From: Actinopolymorpha rutila
Lineage (GTDB): Bacteria; Actinomycetota; Actinomycetes; Propionibacteriales; Actinopolymorphaceae
Direction: 5' to 3'
Length of the DNA stretch: 64,000 nt
Assembly: GCF_013407855.1 (NCBI RefSeq)
Contig: NZ_JACBZH010000001.1
Span: 2,232,001 to 2,296,000 of the forward strand
The notes under the pieces: model-generated
What the model was told of the DNA's origin: nothing
Database searches by the model: none
The model's input: the letters and a program-made list of their open reading frames with translations, nothing else
Shown here: piece by piece, positions 63,995 through 64,000 of the stretch
Numbering within the stretch: position 1 is the first letter of the stretch
Layout: every line of letters begins with the position of its first letter
Program-made: the position numbers and the translations under genes

Positions 63995-64000
63995 GAGAGT

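Overview
This 64-kb window is chromosomal DNA from a high-GC actinobacterium. GTG starts are frequent, leaderless promoter geometry recurs, and the housekeeping gene order follows the one known from Mycobacterium and Streptomyces: M23 peptidase/rpsB-tsf-pyrH-frr-cdsA-rlmN, then dxr-M50 protease-ispG-GNAT, then proS-(ferritin-like pair)-rimP-nusA-ylxR-infB-DUF503-rbfA-truB-ribF-rpsO-pnp-M16-dapB. The accessory genes (F420-dependent oxidoreductases, a 13E12-type HNH gene, GxGYxYP, PdxA2/DUF1537) would suit the Propionibacteriales (Nocardioides, Kribbella or Actinopolymorpha-like), but that placement is inference only.

Layout. 0-2.5 kb: a class V aminotransferase and a secreted M23 peptidase. 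2.9-8.0 kb: the translation, UMP kinase and CDP-DAG block. 8.0-11.9 kb (minus strand): a heterodimeric ABC exporter in which one ATPase site looks degenerate. 12-16 kb: rlmN set among decay, namely a frameshifted MMPL transporter remnant, a TetR gene and a kinase-like gene with an internal deletion. 16-26.4 kb: accessory metabolism, with a Tat-exported phosphoesterase/beta-propeller, a PdxA2-DUF1537 sugar-acid pair overlapping a membrane protein, a papain-like protease, purU and folD, an F420 oxidoreductase and a TetR regulator with a perfect operator. 26.5-31.3 kb: the MEP isoprenoid genes dxr and ispG around a site-2 protease, then an acetyltransferase. 31.4-38.1 kb: a 1231-residue oxoprolinase fusion, a DUF389 membrane protein, a small orphan ORF and a frameshifted HNH gene. 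38.2-48.6 kb: two inverted DnaA boxes, proS, AraC, DUF1835, gamma-glutamyltransferase, HAD, GxGYxYP and two ferritin-like genes. 49.0-63.1 kb: the conserved rimP-to-dapB block. The window ends with a PhyH-type dioxygenase.

The two long conserved blocks run on the plus strand and serve ribosome assembly, initiation and RNA turnover. Most minus-strand genes are accessory. Signals most worth a second look: a 10-codon leader ORF whose stop overlaps the pyrH start; paired hairpins between rpsO and pnp; complementary degenerate motifs in the ABC pair; two perfect DnaA boxes far from any visible origin gene; a perfect TetR operator next to a leaderless start; three damaged genes; and many short tandem repeats of 9-30 bp in and between genes. 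No tRNA, rRNA, CRISPR array, insertion sequence or prophage was seen.
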